DNA of 64,000 nucleotides from Nitrosomonadales bacterium (GCA_016218415.1 JACRED010000015.1:1-64000); one strand, 5' to 3'; shown: positions 8,801-18,178, numbered from the stretch's first letter. Notes: generated by a model not told the origin, from the letters alone. Translations and numbers: made by a program.

Positions 8801-9677
8801 CCAGAAAGGCGATGCCGGCGACCATGATCGCGAAGAGATGCGAGGCGGCATCCAGGCCGGGATCGGCCACGGCCAGCACAAGCGTGGCCAAGGCCAACAG
8901 GACGGCATGCAGGTCACGCATCAGGCGCGTGTTGAGGCCGATGGCGTAGAGCGCGAAGCCGCCGATGTAGGGAACGAGCACCAGCAGCGACCAGGGGGAC
9001 TCGAATTGCGGCATCCGCGCGAGGTCGACCACGCCGGCCAGCGTTGCCGCCTGGTGCAGGAAGGGCTCGGGCCACAGGCTCATGACGACGGTGAGCGCCG
9101 TCAGCAGCGCGACCGGGAAAGCGGCTCCGGTCGGCGCATCGATCAGTGGCGGCTCGGCTTGCGGCGCTTCGAAGCAGATGCGCTGGATGACGCGCAGGTA
9201 GTAGAAGGCGGCGATGATGCTGGCCAGCGTGCCGACGGCGGCCAGCAGCCACTGACCTTGTTCGATCGCGGCGTAGAGGATGATGAACTTGCTGAACGAT
9301 CCCTTGAACGGCGACAGGCCCATCACCGAGAACATGCCGAAGCCGAACAGCGTTGCTACGGCCGGCATGCGCTTGATGGCGCCGGCGAGGTCGTCCAGTT
9401 TGCCGGACCCGGTGCGGGTGATCAGCCACCAGGCGGTGACGATGACCAGTCCACGCATCACGGCCTGGTAGCCGAGGTGCATGTACGCGCCGGCTTCGCC
9501 GACGTCGCCGCCGATACCGAGGCCGAGCAGGACGTATCCGATCTCGGCGATGGTCGATATGAGGATCAGGCGTGGCAGGTTGCGTATCGACAGCAGGGCG
9601 AAGATTTCACCCAGCAGCAGTATCGCGGCGCCAGTCCAGGCGAGCAGGTTGGCATCAAGGCTTGCAGTGGCGAGCAT
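5853..9677 (-). CDS. cooM: Giant fused antiporter-like hydrogenase membrane subunit CooM
   Basis: A 1274-residue polytopic membrane protein, probably the ion-pumping part of the hydrogenase. Three antiporter-like (NuoL/M/N, MrpA/D) segments follow one another. Residues about 1-240 resemble only the second half of a NuoN-like module (GAYMHLGYQAVMRG, then LSPFKGSFSKFIIL). Residues about 260-690 are a full module (EFGNFYVFWELMTWTSYFLV, PLHAWLPLAHPEAPSSISG, HAVMKTLLFFAAG, LPPFSGFISKFLM). Residues about 700-1200 are a second full module (DFFNFFAFWELMSSWALY, HFVNHMMLKDILFLCAGA, IPPLNGFASKWLIY). The short C-terminal tail is soluble. The length agrees with R. rubrum CooM as I remember it, and the order M-K-L-X-U-H is the same, so this is probably complete rather than a sequencing fusion. 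It is the first gene of the operon. Confidence 0.88.
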   Translation of the reverse strand: MLATASLDANLLAWTGAAILLLGEIFALLSIRNLPRLILISTIAEIGYVLLGLGIGGDVGEAGAYMHLGYQAVMRGLVIVTAWWLITRTGSGKLDDLAGAIKRMPAVATLFGFGMFSVMGLSPFKGSFSKFIILYAAIEQGQWLLAAVGTLASIIAAFYYLRVIQRICFEAPQAEPPLIDAPTGAAFPVALLTALTVVMSLWPEPFLHQAATLAGVVDLARMPQFESPWSLLVLVPYIGGFALYAIGLNTRLMRDLHAVLLALATLVLAVADPGLDAASHLFAIMVAGIAFLVVLYSWGYMRHSENTNRYYFFVFLMTGSMLGLASAHEFGNFYVFWELMTWTSYFLVIHEQTPKALRAGFIYFLMCAAGAYVMNFGILLLHAQTNSFEFSVIAARIADVDTTAGAIAALCLFIGFAVKAGFVPLHAWLPLAHPEAPSSISGPLSGILTKAGIFGMVKVLYVVFGATALARFAQSGIDIGTLMLVLGCLTLIYGEVMALIQKELKRMLAYSTLAQIGEIAAILGLGTALATDAALLHVSNHAVMKTLLFFAAGAFILQSGRRLLPELAGLGRVMPITAGCYALATVAIMGLPPFSGFISKFLMITAAAAAGRVEVAALILVGSIVAAFYYLRIVRLLFFHPYEGPAVREAPASMLTAIGILAALIIAGGVAPNFQIDAVSAVGKLVAERNGLAPAVMPNLLIDWPAAALIATLGAVAVWLLGKSAPAMATKLAIAVPAAAFVAVLMQPDRYDGLSFAFALLVSGLGTLNMAYATGYLVHHPHAQHRFYAAFALMMAGLIGMAGSSDFFNFFAFWELMSSWALYVALVHEETEDARREAFKYFIFNTVGASFMFLGIAMFGSAAGSFQFADVARAAPAMSTAWAGGALVLVLVGMLMKAAMLPVRIDYQMHPATAPTPVSGYISAMLLKSGPYGVLKLMVLFGGATLVDRLGMVDGQSLLGNAIAVIGGVTVIYAGAMAVVQTGIKRLLIYSTVCQLGYITMALALGTTLGVAGGLMHFVNHMMLKDILFLCAGAIMVTSHARTLDELGGLGRRMPITFGIFLFAGLSLAGIPPLNGFASKWLIYVAAFQSGHYVLGIFALIASLFTLAAILKFAHAAFMGSPGQAAEHAQEAPAIMLVPMIVLTAGCVAVGMMPGLLLVPIAAIQQSLGLAPIAATWTGPLPSAGGWHPALLTIMLVVLTGIGFFYLRLGRAGGAVIRSPIHLCGVQDIATGQAHMGAGSLYEAPDAAIRGLLHAKHDTGYSDDGDAAGQTHPA

Positions 9678-9711
9678 GGCGGATTACCCCGTCGGTTCAG
9701 TTGTCGATGCC

Positions 9712-9740
9712 AGTATCGGAATCGGACGTGCATGTCGCAA
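9712..9740 (-). promoter_or_regulatory. Candidate promoter of the hydrogenase operon
   Basis: On the minus strand TTGCGA (9740-9735) and GATACT (9717-9712) are separated by 17 bases, with a start expected near 9705 and a leader of about 28 bases before the cooM ATG. The boxes are imperfect, which fits a regulated promoter that needs an activator. Confidence 0.4.
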
Positions 9741-9769
9741 CGCAAAGCGGTCCCGCGCAAAGTCGACTG

Positions 9770-9784
9770 TGTCAGTTCGTGACA
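9770..9784. promoter_or_regulatory. Inverted repeat in the cooM-hypA divergent region, possible regulator site
   Basis: TGTCA (9770-9774) and TGACA (9780-9784) form a perfect inverted repeat with a 5-base spacer, centred about 72 bases upstream of the predicted cooM start. The half-site matches the known CooA half-site (TGTCA), but CooA sites have one more base between the halves, so the fit is not exact. It might serve a related CRP/FNR-type activator for either divergent gene set. Confidence 0.3.
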
Positions 9785-9883
9785 GCGGCCATTGGCTGGC
9801 CTGCCTTGGACTGGTCGCGAGCGGGTGCGATCGGCTACAAAGCGATCGTTGGGCGCTGTCGCGCCTGAACGCGAAGGTCCGCC

Positions 9884-10231
9884 ATGCACGAAACAGCAAT
9901 CGTCGAAGGCTTGATGCGCATCCTGGAAGAGCAGGCGGCACAGCATCGGGTGACGCGCATCCTGAGCGTGACGGTGAAGGTGGGCCGGCTGCGTGCCGTC
10001 GAACCGCAGCAGTTGATCGCCTGCTTCGAGATGTTCGCGGAAGGAACGGTGGCGGAGTGCGCGCGACTGGTGATCGACAGCATGCCGGTACGGGCGCGTT
10101 GCAAGGCCTGCAAAATGGAATTCGAGGTGCCGCGCTTCCGCTTCGAGTGTCCGGGTTGTGCCGGGGGCGACGTCGCGGTGATCCAGGGGCAGGAGCTCTA
10201 CATCGAGAGCTTCGAGGCCGGGTCGGGATGA
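9884..10231 (+). CDS. hypA: Hydrogenase nickel chaperone HypA
   Basis: A 115-residue protein that, with HypB, delivers nickel to the hydrogenase large subunit. It begins MHE, where His2 with the N-terminus forms the nickel site, and it carries the zinc-binding pairs Cys73/Cys76 (CKAC) and Cys89/Cys92 (CPGC). The sequence VTVKVGRLRAVEPQQL is the usual central strand of the family. It is divergent from cooM with a 206-base spacer and heads a plus-strand unit with moaA and hypB. Its stop overlaps a possible upstream start of the next gene (ATGA at 10228). Confidence 0.93.
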   Translation: MHETAIVEGLMRILEEQAAQHRVTRILSVTVKVGRLRAVEPQQLIACFEMFAEGTVAECARLVIDSMPVRARCKACKMEFEVPRFRFECPGCAGGDVAVIQGQELYIESFEAGSG

Positions 10232-10356
10232 GCGCACATGCCGGACACGACTGCACCTGTCACGATATGACACAGGATGGCCGACTGGTGGCGGTTTCGC
10301 CTTCCCCCGATGTGAATGATCGCGAATACTGGGGGCAACGGAATCGAGGTGCCATC

Positions 10357-11373
10357 ATGAATGACCGCCTGCCCACGATTGAAATCGACCATACCACGCA
10401 AGCGCCGTTGATCGACGCGCACGGGCGGCAGATCAGCTACTTGCGCATTTCGGTCACCGACCGCTGCAATCTGCGTTGCTTCTACTGCAAGAGCGACGAT
10501 GTGCGTTTTCTGCCGAAGGCGGAGATCCTGAGCCTTGAAGAACTGGATCGCGTCGCGGCCGCTTTCGTCCGCCTCGGCGTGCGCAAGCTGCGCCTGACCG
10601 GCGGCGAGCCGCTGGTGCGGCCAGGCATCGAGCAGCTGGTGGCGCGGCTAGGGCGGCATGTCGCGTCCGGCGCGCTGAATGAACTGACGCTGACGACTAA
10701 CGGCACGCATCTGGGACGCCATGCCGAGGCACTCTACGCGGCCGGCTTGCGTCGAGTGAATGTGTCGCTGGATACCCTGGACCGCTGGAACTTCGAGCGC
10801 ATCACCCACCGCGACGAACTGGATCTGGTGCTGGCAGGCATAGCCGCGGCGCGCGCCGTCGGGCTGGAGGTGCGCATCAATGCGGTGGCGATGGCCGGCA
10901 TCAACGACCACGAATTCGACGCCATGATTCGTTGGTGCGGCGACCATGGCTGCGACATGGCGCTGATCGAAGTGATGCCGTTGGGCAACTCCATGGAACA
11001 CTACCTGCCGCTCGACAACGTTCGCGCCGAACTGGCGCGACACTGGACGATGATGCCGATCACCTACAAGACCGGTGGGCCGGCGCGTTACTGGCGGGTG
11101 ATGGAAACCGGGCGGCGCATCGCTCTCATCGAGCCGATGAGCCACGGCTTCTGCGCGACATGCAACCGCCTGCGCCTGACCTGTACCGGCCGACTGGTGC
11201 TTTGCCTGGGCCATGGTCGCGATGTCGACCTGCGCGAGGCGTTGCGCGCGGGCGACGATGAGGAACTCGAAGCGGCGATTCGCAGTGCCGTTGCCGCCAA
11301 GCCGGCGGGACACAGTTTCACCGCCGGCATCCGGACCGCCGACGTGCGCCCGATGTATCAACTCGGTGGCTGA
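10357..11373 (+). CDS. moaA: MoaA-type radical SAM GTP 3',8-cyclase paralogue
   Basis: A 338-residue radical SAM protein. The N-terminal cluster is Cys37-x3-Cys41-x2-Cys44 (DRCNLRCFYCK), the SAM loop is TGGEPLVRPG (81-90), and the C-terminal second cluster has Cys266, Cys269 and Cys283 in a FCATCNRLR context. It ends in Gly-Gly (YQLGG), the double-glycine tail needed by MoaA. The family makes the first intermediate of molybdenum cofactor. The start at 10357 has GAGG seven bases upstream. The same frame is open to an ATG at 10228 that overlaps the hypA stop; that form would add 43 residues beginning MSAHAGHDCTCHDMT. Lying between hypA and hypB it suggests that a molybdoenzyme is used with this hydrogenase (inference). 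Confidence 0.82.
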   Translation: MNDRLPTIEIDHTTQAPLIDAHGRQISYLRISVTDRCNLRCFYCKSDDVRFLPKAEILSLEELDRVAAAFVRLGVRKLRLTGGEPLVRPGIEQLVARLGRHVASGALNELTLTTNGTHLGRHAEALYAAGLRRVNVSLDTLDRWNFERITHRDELDLVLAGIAAARAVGLEVRINAVAMAGINDHEFDAMIRWCGDHGCDMALIEVMPLGNSMEHYLPLDNVRAELARHWTMMPITYKTGGPARYWRVMETGRRIALIEPMSHGFCATCNRLRLTCTGRLVLCLGHGRDVDLREALRAGDDEELEAAIRSAVAAKPAGHSFTAGIRTADVRPMYQLGG

Positions 11374-11410
11374 GCAGCGCCGACAACCTTTCTGAAGGCA
11401 GGGAACGAAC

Positions 11411-12184
11411 ATGTGCGACAACTGCGGCTGTAGCATCACCGACGCCAACCGGCATCTGGTCGAGAACGACCGCCATACCATTCAGGTGCTCGAGGACTTG
11501 CTCCACGAGAACGACCAGCAGGCGGACCATAACCGCAGCCATTTCGACGAGTTGGGCATCTTCGCCGTCAACATCATGTCCGGACCGGGCAGCGGCAAGA
11601 CGAGCCTGCTGGAAGCGACCATCCATGCGCTGCCGCCCGGTTTGCGCCTGGCCGTGATCGAGGGCGACCTGGAAACGGAGAACGACGCGGAACGCATCCG
11701 CCGCCATGGCGTTCCCGCCGTGCAGATCACCACCGGCATGGCCTGCCATCTCGATGCGCACATGGTGCACAAGGCCCTGGACCAAATCAACCTGAAGGCG
11801 GTCGACATCCTGTTCATCGAGAACGTCGGCAACTTGGTTTGCCCGGCGAGCTTCGACATCGGGCAGCACAGCAACGTGTTGCTGTTGTCGGTGACCGAGG
11901 GCGACGACAAGCCGGCCAAGTATCCGGTCATGGTGCGGGCGGCCGACCAGATGCTGATCACCAAGATTGATCTGCTGCCGTATATCGAGGAATTCAGCGT
12001 CGACCGGGCCCGTGCCGCGGTGCGGGATATACGCAGCGATTTGCCGGTGACCGAAGTGTCGGCGAAGACCGGTCATGGACTCGAGCCCTGGCTTGAGTGG
12101 TTGACTGCGATGTCGGCGATGCGGCGGACGATGGCGCGGCGCCAGCGGCGTTCACACGACTACGTGGCGCGACAGGCACGCTGA
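11411..12184 (+). CDS. hypB: Hydrogenase nickel-insertion GTPase HypB
   Basis: A 257-residue SIMIBI-class GTPase. It begins MCDNCGC, the high-affinity metal motif at Cys2, Cys5 and Cys7. The P-loop is GPGSGKTS (58-65), the G-domain metal site is Cys112-His113 with Cys144 (NLVCPASFDIG), and TKIDLLPY gives the base-recognition motif. HypB hydrolyses GTP to hand nickel to HypA and the hydrogenase precursor. The usual histidine-rich stretch is short here (a few His between 15 and 45). It is the last gene of the hypA-moaA-hypB unit; hypCDEF are not in the window. Confidence 0.95.
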   Translation: MCDNCGCSITDANRHLVENDRHTIQVLEDLLHENDQQADHNRSHFDELGIFAVNIMSGPGSGKTSLLEATIHALPPGLRLAVIEGDLETENDAERIRRHGVPAVQITTGMACHLDAHMVHKALDQINLKAVDILFIENVGNLVCPASFDIGQHSNVLLLSVTEGDDKPAKYPVMVRAADQMLITKIDLLPYIEEFSVDRARAAVRDIRSDLPVTEVSAKTGHGLEPWLEWLTAMSAMRRTMARRQRRSHDYVARQAR

Positions 12185-12196
12185 GGCACGCCCGAC

Positions 12197-12216
12197 CAGC
12201 CGTACCACCACGGCTG
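12197..12216 (+). terminator. Weak terminator-like hairpin after hypB
   Basis: CAGCCGT (12197-12203) pairs with ACGGCTG (12210-12216) around a 6-base loop, 13 bases after the hypB stop and before the convergent HD-GYP gene. The tail ACTTTCAAG has only three T, so termination would be modest. Confidence 0.35.
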
Positions 12217-12232
12217 ACTTTCAAGTGGCAGG

Positions 12233-14260
12233 CTAATCGAACGCGAAGGCATCTTCGCGGAACAGGGCGACGCAGCCATCGACTACCTCGGGATCGAACA
12301 GCCGTTCCTTCCCCGAAACGATTTCCGCCAGTGCCGCGTCGATGCCCAGCCCGGGCCGGTAGGGGCGATGCGCGGACATCGCTTCGACGACGTCGGCGAC
12401 CGCGAGGATGCGCGCGTCAAGGACAATGTCGTCACCCTGGATTCCGCGCGGATAGCCGGAGCCGTTCAGCCGCTCGTGGTGTTGATGGATGATGTCGGCG
12501 AGCGGCCACGAAAAGTCGATTGGATTGAGAATTCCGTAAGCCGCTTCCACGTGCGTTTGCACCAGCGAGAACTCAAGCGATGTCAATTTGCCCGGGCGGC
12601 TCAGGACTTCCGCAGGGACGTAGATCTTGCCGATGTCGTGGATCATGCCGGCCAGATAGATCGCCTCGGCCCGCTCGGCATCGAGGCCGATGCGCAGGGC
12701 GATGGCCTTGGCGAGTTTGGCCACGCGCCGCTGGTGACCCGCAGTGTAGGGATCGCGCAGTTCCAGCGTGTTGGCCAGCGCGAGAATGGTGGACTCCATC
12801 GTCCGCTGCAACCGCGCCACGGCGTGCCGCTGGGCCCGGTGCGTACGCTGGGCCTGGATGCCGAAAGCCAGGTCGTCGGCCAGTTCTTTCAGGAGATCCA
12901 GTTCCGCCTTGTCAAAGGCATCCGGTGTTTCGGCGTAGATCGACAAGGCGCCTATCGAACCGTGGCTGGTCGTCAGCGGCAGGATGAGGCCGGAGCGGCA
13001 GCCGGCTCCGACGATGTCGCATCGGCAATCATCGCAGAGCGCCTCGGCGTCCATGTCGAGAATCAGCACTGGCGCACCGTCGGCCATCGCCTTCTTCACT
13101 GACCGACCGCAGGACGTGCGATCCGGTTTCAGGTGGACGCGCTCGTCCGCAACCGCCGAGGCGGCGGGGTGAAGTTCGCCGCCGGCATGGTGCTGGTCGA
13201 TCAGGTCGATCCAGGCCAGACGGTGTCCGCCGACCGTGACCAGGATGCTGCACATTCGTTCGAGCAGTTCCGTCTCGCTACCGGCACGCACGAGGGCTTC
13301 GTTGCCGGAAGACAGCGTCAGCAGCGTTCGGTTGAGGCGCCGCAGGGCCTCCTCGTTCTTCCTTCGCTCGGTGATGTCGCGGGTCAGCACCATGGCCAGG
13401 TTGCGACCATCGAAGGTGAAGGGTGACACCTCGACCTCGACCGGGAACACGCGACCGTCCCGGGACCGATGCGCCGATTCGAAGACGAGGTGATCCTTGT
13501 CCTGCGAAGTCTGGATCAGTTCCTGTAGGCGGGCCGGCGTCAGCAGTGGGTCGATGTCGAAGATGGACTTGCCGGTCAGTTCTTCCTTCGAATAGCCGAG
13601 GCTGCGGCAGGCGCCGCTGTTGCACTGGACGAGGCGGTCCTGTTCCATCATGAATGCGCTATCGGACATGCCGTCGAGCGCCACCTGCCACATCCGCAGT
13701 TCCTGCTCGGCCCGCTGCCATTCGCTGCGGTTGTGGATGCGATCGAGGGAGATGGCCAGCTGGCTGGCGACGGATTTCAGGAAATCCCGCTCGGCGGGCC
13801 GCGGCAGGCGGATGCCTTCGTCACCAAAGGTGCCCGTGCCGACGGCACCCAGGTTCTTCGCATTCATCACGATGGGGACGTTGATGATCGTCCGGCTGCC
13901 GATGCGCTCGACGATTTCCTTGTTGGTGCGTGGGTCCGTTCGGGCGTCCTCGACGATGACGATGTCGCGGGAGGTGGCGATCTCTTCCAGCATCGGGTCG
14001 CCCGGAATGGTCAGCGTGGTGGTTGCCGGATCGCTCTCGGGACCGATGCCGCCCATGTAGTAGCGGGCTTGGCGGGCATCCGTATCGAAGACGAAGACCC
14101 AGTAGTGCCGGTAGCCGGTGTGGGTCCGCAGGGTGTCGAAGGCCGCCTCGAATACATCCCGCTCGGTATGTGCGCCCTCGATCCGGCGCGACAGGGCGAG
14201 CAAGGCTTCGGCGTGACGATCTCGCTCACGCAGGAAGGCGATGTCCATTTGCTCGGCCAT
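12233..14260 (-). CDS. GAF-PAS-GAF-HD-GYP sensor, probable cyclic-di-GMP phosphodiesterase
   Basis: A 675-residue soluble multidomain protein. GAF 1 spans about residues 10-185, a PAS domain about 190-300 (SKEELTGKSIFDIDP, then VLTRDITERRK), GAF 2 about 320-475, and the HD-GYP domain about 495-665. In the last, HDIGKIYVP (His-Asp near 541), HHERLNGSGYP and HRPYRPG are the metal-binding and GYP signatures, so it should hydrolyse cyclic-di-GMP. GAF 2 holds an unusual cysteine cluster, ALCDDCRCDIVGAGC, at about 418-432. There is no membrane segment. The ATG at 14260 is preferred; an in-frame TTG at 14302 and ATG at 14245 are alternatives because no clear ribosome site is seen. It converges on hypB; a link to the hydrogenase is speculative. 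Confidence 0.87.
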   Translation of the reverse strand: MAEQMDIAFLRERDRHAEALLALSRRIEGAHTERDVFEAAFDTLRTHTGYRHYWVFVFDTDARQARYYMGGIGPESDPATTTLTIPGDPMLEEIATSRDIVIVEDARTDPRTNKEIVERIGSRTIINVPIVMNAKNLGAVGTGTFGDEGIRLPRPAERDFLKSVASQLAISLDRIHNRSEWQRAEQELRMWQVALDGMSDSAFMMEQDRLVQCNSGACRSLGYSKEELTGKSIFDIDPLLTPARLQELIQTSQDKDHLVFESAHRSRDGRVFPVEVEVSPFTFDGRNLAMVLTRDITERRKNEEALRRLNRTLLTLSSGNEALVRAGSETELLERMCSILVTVGGHRLAWIDLIDQHHAGGELHPAASAVADERVHLKPDRTSCGRSVKKAMADGAPVLILDMDAEALCDDCRCDIVGAGCRSGLILPLTTSHGSIGALSIYAETPDAFDKAELDLLKELADDLAFGIQAQRTHRAQRHAVARLQRTMESTILALANTLELRDPYTAGHQRRVAKLAKAIALRIGLDAERAEAIYLAGMIHDIGKIYVPAEVLSRPGKLTSLEFSLVQTHVEAAYGILNPIDFSWPLADIIHQHHERLNGSGYPRGIQGDDIVLDARILAVADVVEAMSAHRPYRPGLGIDAALAEIVSGKERLFDPEVVDGCVALFREDAFAFD

Positions 14261-14357
14261 GATCGAGAATCTATCGGATGATTCCGCTAGTACTTTAGGC
14301 AATAGTAGGGGAAAGCTGACCAGATGTCTGAATTCTTACATTTTGATCAGGCGGCGA

Positions 14358-14395
14358 CAAAAACAAAAAGGCCGCCGGCATCGCTGCCGACGGCC
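14358..14395 (-). terminator. Intrinsic terminator of the tkt-gap-pgk-pyk-fba operon
   Basis: On the minus strand a stem of 11 bp with one mismatch, GGCCGTCGGCA / TGCCGGCGGCC (14395-14370), with a 4-base loop is followed by TTTTTGTTTTTG. It stands about 24 bases past the fba stop and also separates that operon from the HD-GYP gene transcribed in the same direction. Confidence 0.85.
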
Positions 14396-14418
14396 TTGTG
14401 GGACTGAGATGCGACCGC

Positions 14419-15483
14419 TTACTTGACGATCGCGTTCAACTCGCCCTTCTTGTAGCGGTTGGCCATGGCTTCCAGGCTGATCGCCTTGATCTTGCTGGCC
14501 TGGCCGGCGCAACCGAAGGCTTCGTAGCGCATCTTGCAGATTTCCTTCATGGCCTTGCGCGCTTCGGCCAGGTACTTGCGCGGATCGAAGTTCTTCTTGT
14601 CCTTGTTCATGTACTGGCGAATGGCGCCGGTGGAGGCCATGCGCAAGTCGGTGTCGATGTTGATCTTGCGCACGCCGTTCTTGATGCCCTCGACGATTTC
14701 CTCGACCGGCACGCCGTAGGTGGACCCCATCTCGCCGCCGTTCTCGTTGATGATCTTGAGCCAATTCTGCGGCACCGAAGACGAACCGTGCATGACCAGG
14801 TGCGTGTTCGGGATGCGGGCGTGGATTTCCTTGATGCGGTCGATGCGCAGCACGGCGCCGGTGGGCGGCCGCGTGAACTTGTAGGCGCCGTGGCTGGTAC
14901 CGATGGCGATGGCCAGCGCGTCGACGTTGGTGGCCTTGACGAATTCGGCGGCCTCATTGGGGTCGGTCAGCAGTTGGTCATGGGAGAGCTTGCCTTCGGC
15001 GCCGTGACCATCTTCCTTCTCACCCATGCCGGATTCCAGCGAGCCCAGGCAGCCCAGTTCGCCTTCGACCGAAACGCCGATGGCGTGCGCAATGTCGACC
15101 ACGTGCTTGGTCGTGTCCACGTTGTACTTGAAGGACGACGGCGTCTTGGCGTCTTCCATCAGCGAACCGTCCATCATGACGCTGGAGAAGCCGGAACGCA
15201 TCGACTGGATGCAGACGGCCGGGCTGGCGCCGTGGTCCTGGTGCATGACGATCGGCACGTCCGGATGGGTCTCGATGGCCGCTTCGATCAGGTGGCGCAG
15301 ATAGGCCTCGCCGGCGTACTTGCGGGCGCCGGCGGAGCCCTGCATGATCACCGGGCTGTTGGTTTCCTCGGCGGCCTCCATGATGGCCTGGATCTGTTCC
15401 AGGTTATTGACGTTGAACGCCGGCAGTCCGTAGCCGTGTTCGGCGGCGTGGTCCAGCAACTGGCGCATGGAAACGAGGGGCAT
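14419..15483 (-). CDS. fba: Class II fructose-1,6-bisphosphate aldolase
   Basis: A 354-residue zinc-dependent aldolase that splits or forms fructose-1,6-bisphosphate, and in the Calvin cycle also sedoheptulose-1,7-bisphosphate. Metal and substrate motifs are present: HQDHG near residue 81, the [12 protein letters not shown] loop, [13 protein letters not shown] near 140 and [11 protein letters not shown] near 228. The long insert with [13 protein letters not shown] is characteristic of the class IIB/CbbA group found in autotrophs and betaproteobacteria. Last gene of the operon, 10 bases after pyk, and followed by a strong terminator. The Calvin-cycle role is possible but no RubisCO gene is in view. 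Confidence 0.95.
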   Translation of the reverse strand: MPLVSMRQLLDHAAEHGYGLPAFNVNNLEQIQAIMEAAEETNSPVIMQGSAGARKYAGEAYLRHLIEAAIETHPDVPIVMHQDHGASPAVCIQSMRSGFSSVMMDGSLMEDAKTPSSFKYNVDTTKHVVDIAHAIGVSVEGELGCLGSLESGMGEKEDGHGAEGKLSHDQLLTDPNEAAEFVKATNVDALAIAIGTSHGAYKFTRPPTGAVLRIDRIKEIHARIPNTHLVMHGSSSVPQNWLKIINENGGEMGSTYGVPVEEIVEGIKNGVRKINIDTDLRMASTGAIRQYMNKDKKNFDPRKYLAEARKAMKEICKMRYEAFGCAGQASKIKAISLEAMANRYKKGELNAIVK

Positions 15484-15493
15484 TGAGGGTCTC

Positions 15494-16939
<1,446 letters not shown>

Positions 16940-16993
16940 TTGTGAGGGACGGCTCGCTTGTGACGAGCCGCCTCGAATTAAGAGTTGAGGGGA

Positions 16994-18178
16994 TCAGCCC
17001 TTGGCGCGCTTTTCCAGGATGTCGACGGCTGGCAGTACCTTGCCTTCCAGGTATTCGAGGAAAGCGCCGCCGGCGGTGGAGATGTAGGACACCTTGTCGT
17101 AGATGTCGTATTTCTGGATGGCGGCAATGGTGTCGCCGCCGCCGGCCAGCGTGAATGCCTTGGTATTGGCGATGGCCATGGCGATGGCCTTGGTGCCGGC
17201 ACCGAACTGGTCGAACTCGAACACGCCGACCGGGCCGTTCCAGACCACGGTACCGGCCTTCATGATGATGTCGACCAGTTGCTGCGCCGACTTCGGGCCG
17301 ATGTCGAAGATCATGTCGTCGTCGGCCACGGCGCCGGCATCCTTGAGCACGGCGGGTTCGGCGGCGTCGAATTTCTTGCCGCAGACGACGTCGACGGCGA
17401 TGGGAATGGTGGCGCCGCGCGCGGTCATCTTCTTCATCAGGGCCTGCGCGGTGGGAACGAGGTCTTCCTCGCACAGCGACTTGCCGACATTCTTGCCGGT
17501 GGCCTTGAGGAAGGTGTTGGCGATGCCGCCGCCGACCACCAGTTGTTCGCACTTCTCGGACAAGGCTTCCAGCACGGTCAGTTTGGTCGAGACCTTGGAA
17601 CCACCGACGATGGCGACCATCGGCCGGGCGGGATTGGCCAGCGCCTTGTGGAGGGCTTCCAGTTCTTCGCTGACCAGCTTGCCGGCGCAGGCGACCGGCG
17701 CGAACTGGGCGACGCCGTAGGTCGAGGCTTCGGCGCGGTGGGCGGTGCCGAAGGCGTCCATGACGAAGACGTCGCATAGCGCGGCATACTTCTTCGCGGT
17801 CTCTTCGACGTTCTTCTTTTCGCCCTTGTTGACGCGGCAGTTTTCCAGCAGCACGACTTCGCCTTCGGCAACAGTAAAGCCACCGTCTACCCAATCCTTG
17901 ATCAGGCGCACCGGCTTGCCGAGCTTGGCGGACATCACGTCGGCGACGGGCTTGAGGGAAACTTCCTCGGTCCATTCGCCTTCGGTCGGGCGGCCGAGGT
18001 GGGAGGTGACCATCACCTTGGCGCCGGCCTTGACTGCGTGCTCGATGGTCGGCATCGAGGCGGTGATGCGCGCGTCCGAGGTGACCTTGCCTTGACTGAC
18101 CGGCACATTGAGGTCGGCGCGGATGAACACGCGCTTGCCCTTGAGATCGAGATCGGTCATGCGGATGAATTTTGGCAT
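16994..18178 (-). CDS. pgk: Phosphoglycerate kinase
   Basis: A 394-residue two-domain enzyme interconverting 1,3-bisphosphoglycerate and 3-phosphoglycerate with ATP. N-terminal substrate motifs [13 protein letters not shown] and [10 protein letters not shown], the hinge region, GGSKVSTKL, and the C-terminal nucleotide loop [10 protein letters not shown] and GGGDT are all present. The ATG at 18178 is chosen for a preceding AGGAG and because it gives the standard N-terminus; the frame is open for 19 more codons upstream, but those run through the gap-pgk hairpin. It starts 87 bases after gap, with a long stem-loop in that spacer. Confidence 0.95.
   Translation of the reverse strand: MPKFIRMTDLDLKGKRVFIRADLNVPVSQGKVTSDARITASMPTIEHAVKAGAKVMVTSHLGRPTEGEWTEEVSLKPVADVMSAKLGKPVRLIKDWVDGGFTVAEGEVVLLENCRVNKGEKKNVEETAKKYAALCDVFVMDAFGTAHRAEASTYGVAQFAPVACAGKLVSEELEALHKALANPARPMVAIVGGSKVSTKLTVLEALSEKCEQLVVGGGIANTFLKATGKNVGKSLCEEDLVPTAQALMKKMTARGATIPIAVDVVCGKKFDAAEPAVLKDAGAVADDDMIFDIGPKSAQQLVDIIMKAGTVVWNGPVGVFEFDQFGAGTKAIAMAIANTKAFTLAGGGDTIAAIQKYDIYDKVSYISTAGGAFLEYLEGKVLPAVDILEKRAKG

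Noticed and set aside
5568-9782. A 1404-codon open frame on the plus strand across the hydrogenase operon
   Set aside because: It is antisense to cooM and its translation is a low-complexity Gly/Arg/Asp/His/Gln mix typical of the reverse frame of GC-rich genes; cooM has clear family motifs.
9770-9784. A true CooA binding site
   Set aside because: The half-sites match TGTCA but the spacing is one base short of the known site, so I list it only as a possible regulator site.
10450-11373. Reading the radical SAM gene as a hydrogenase-specific maturase such as HydE/HydG
   Set aside because: Those belong to [FeFe] hydrogenases and lack the second C-terminal cluster and Gly-Gly tail seen here; MoaA fits.
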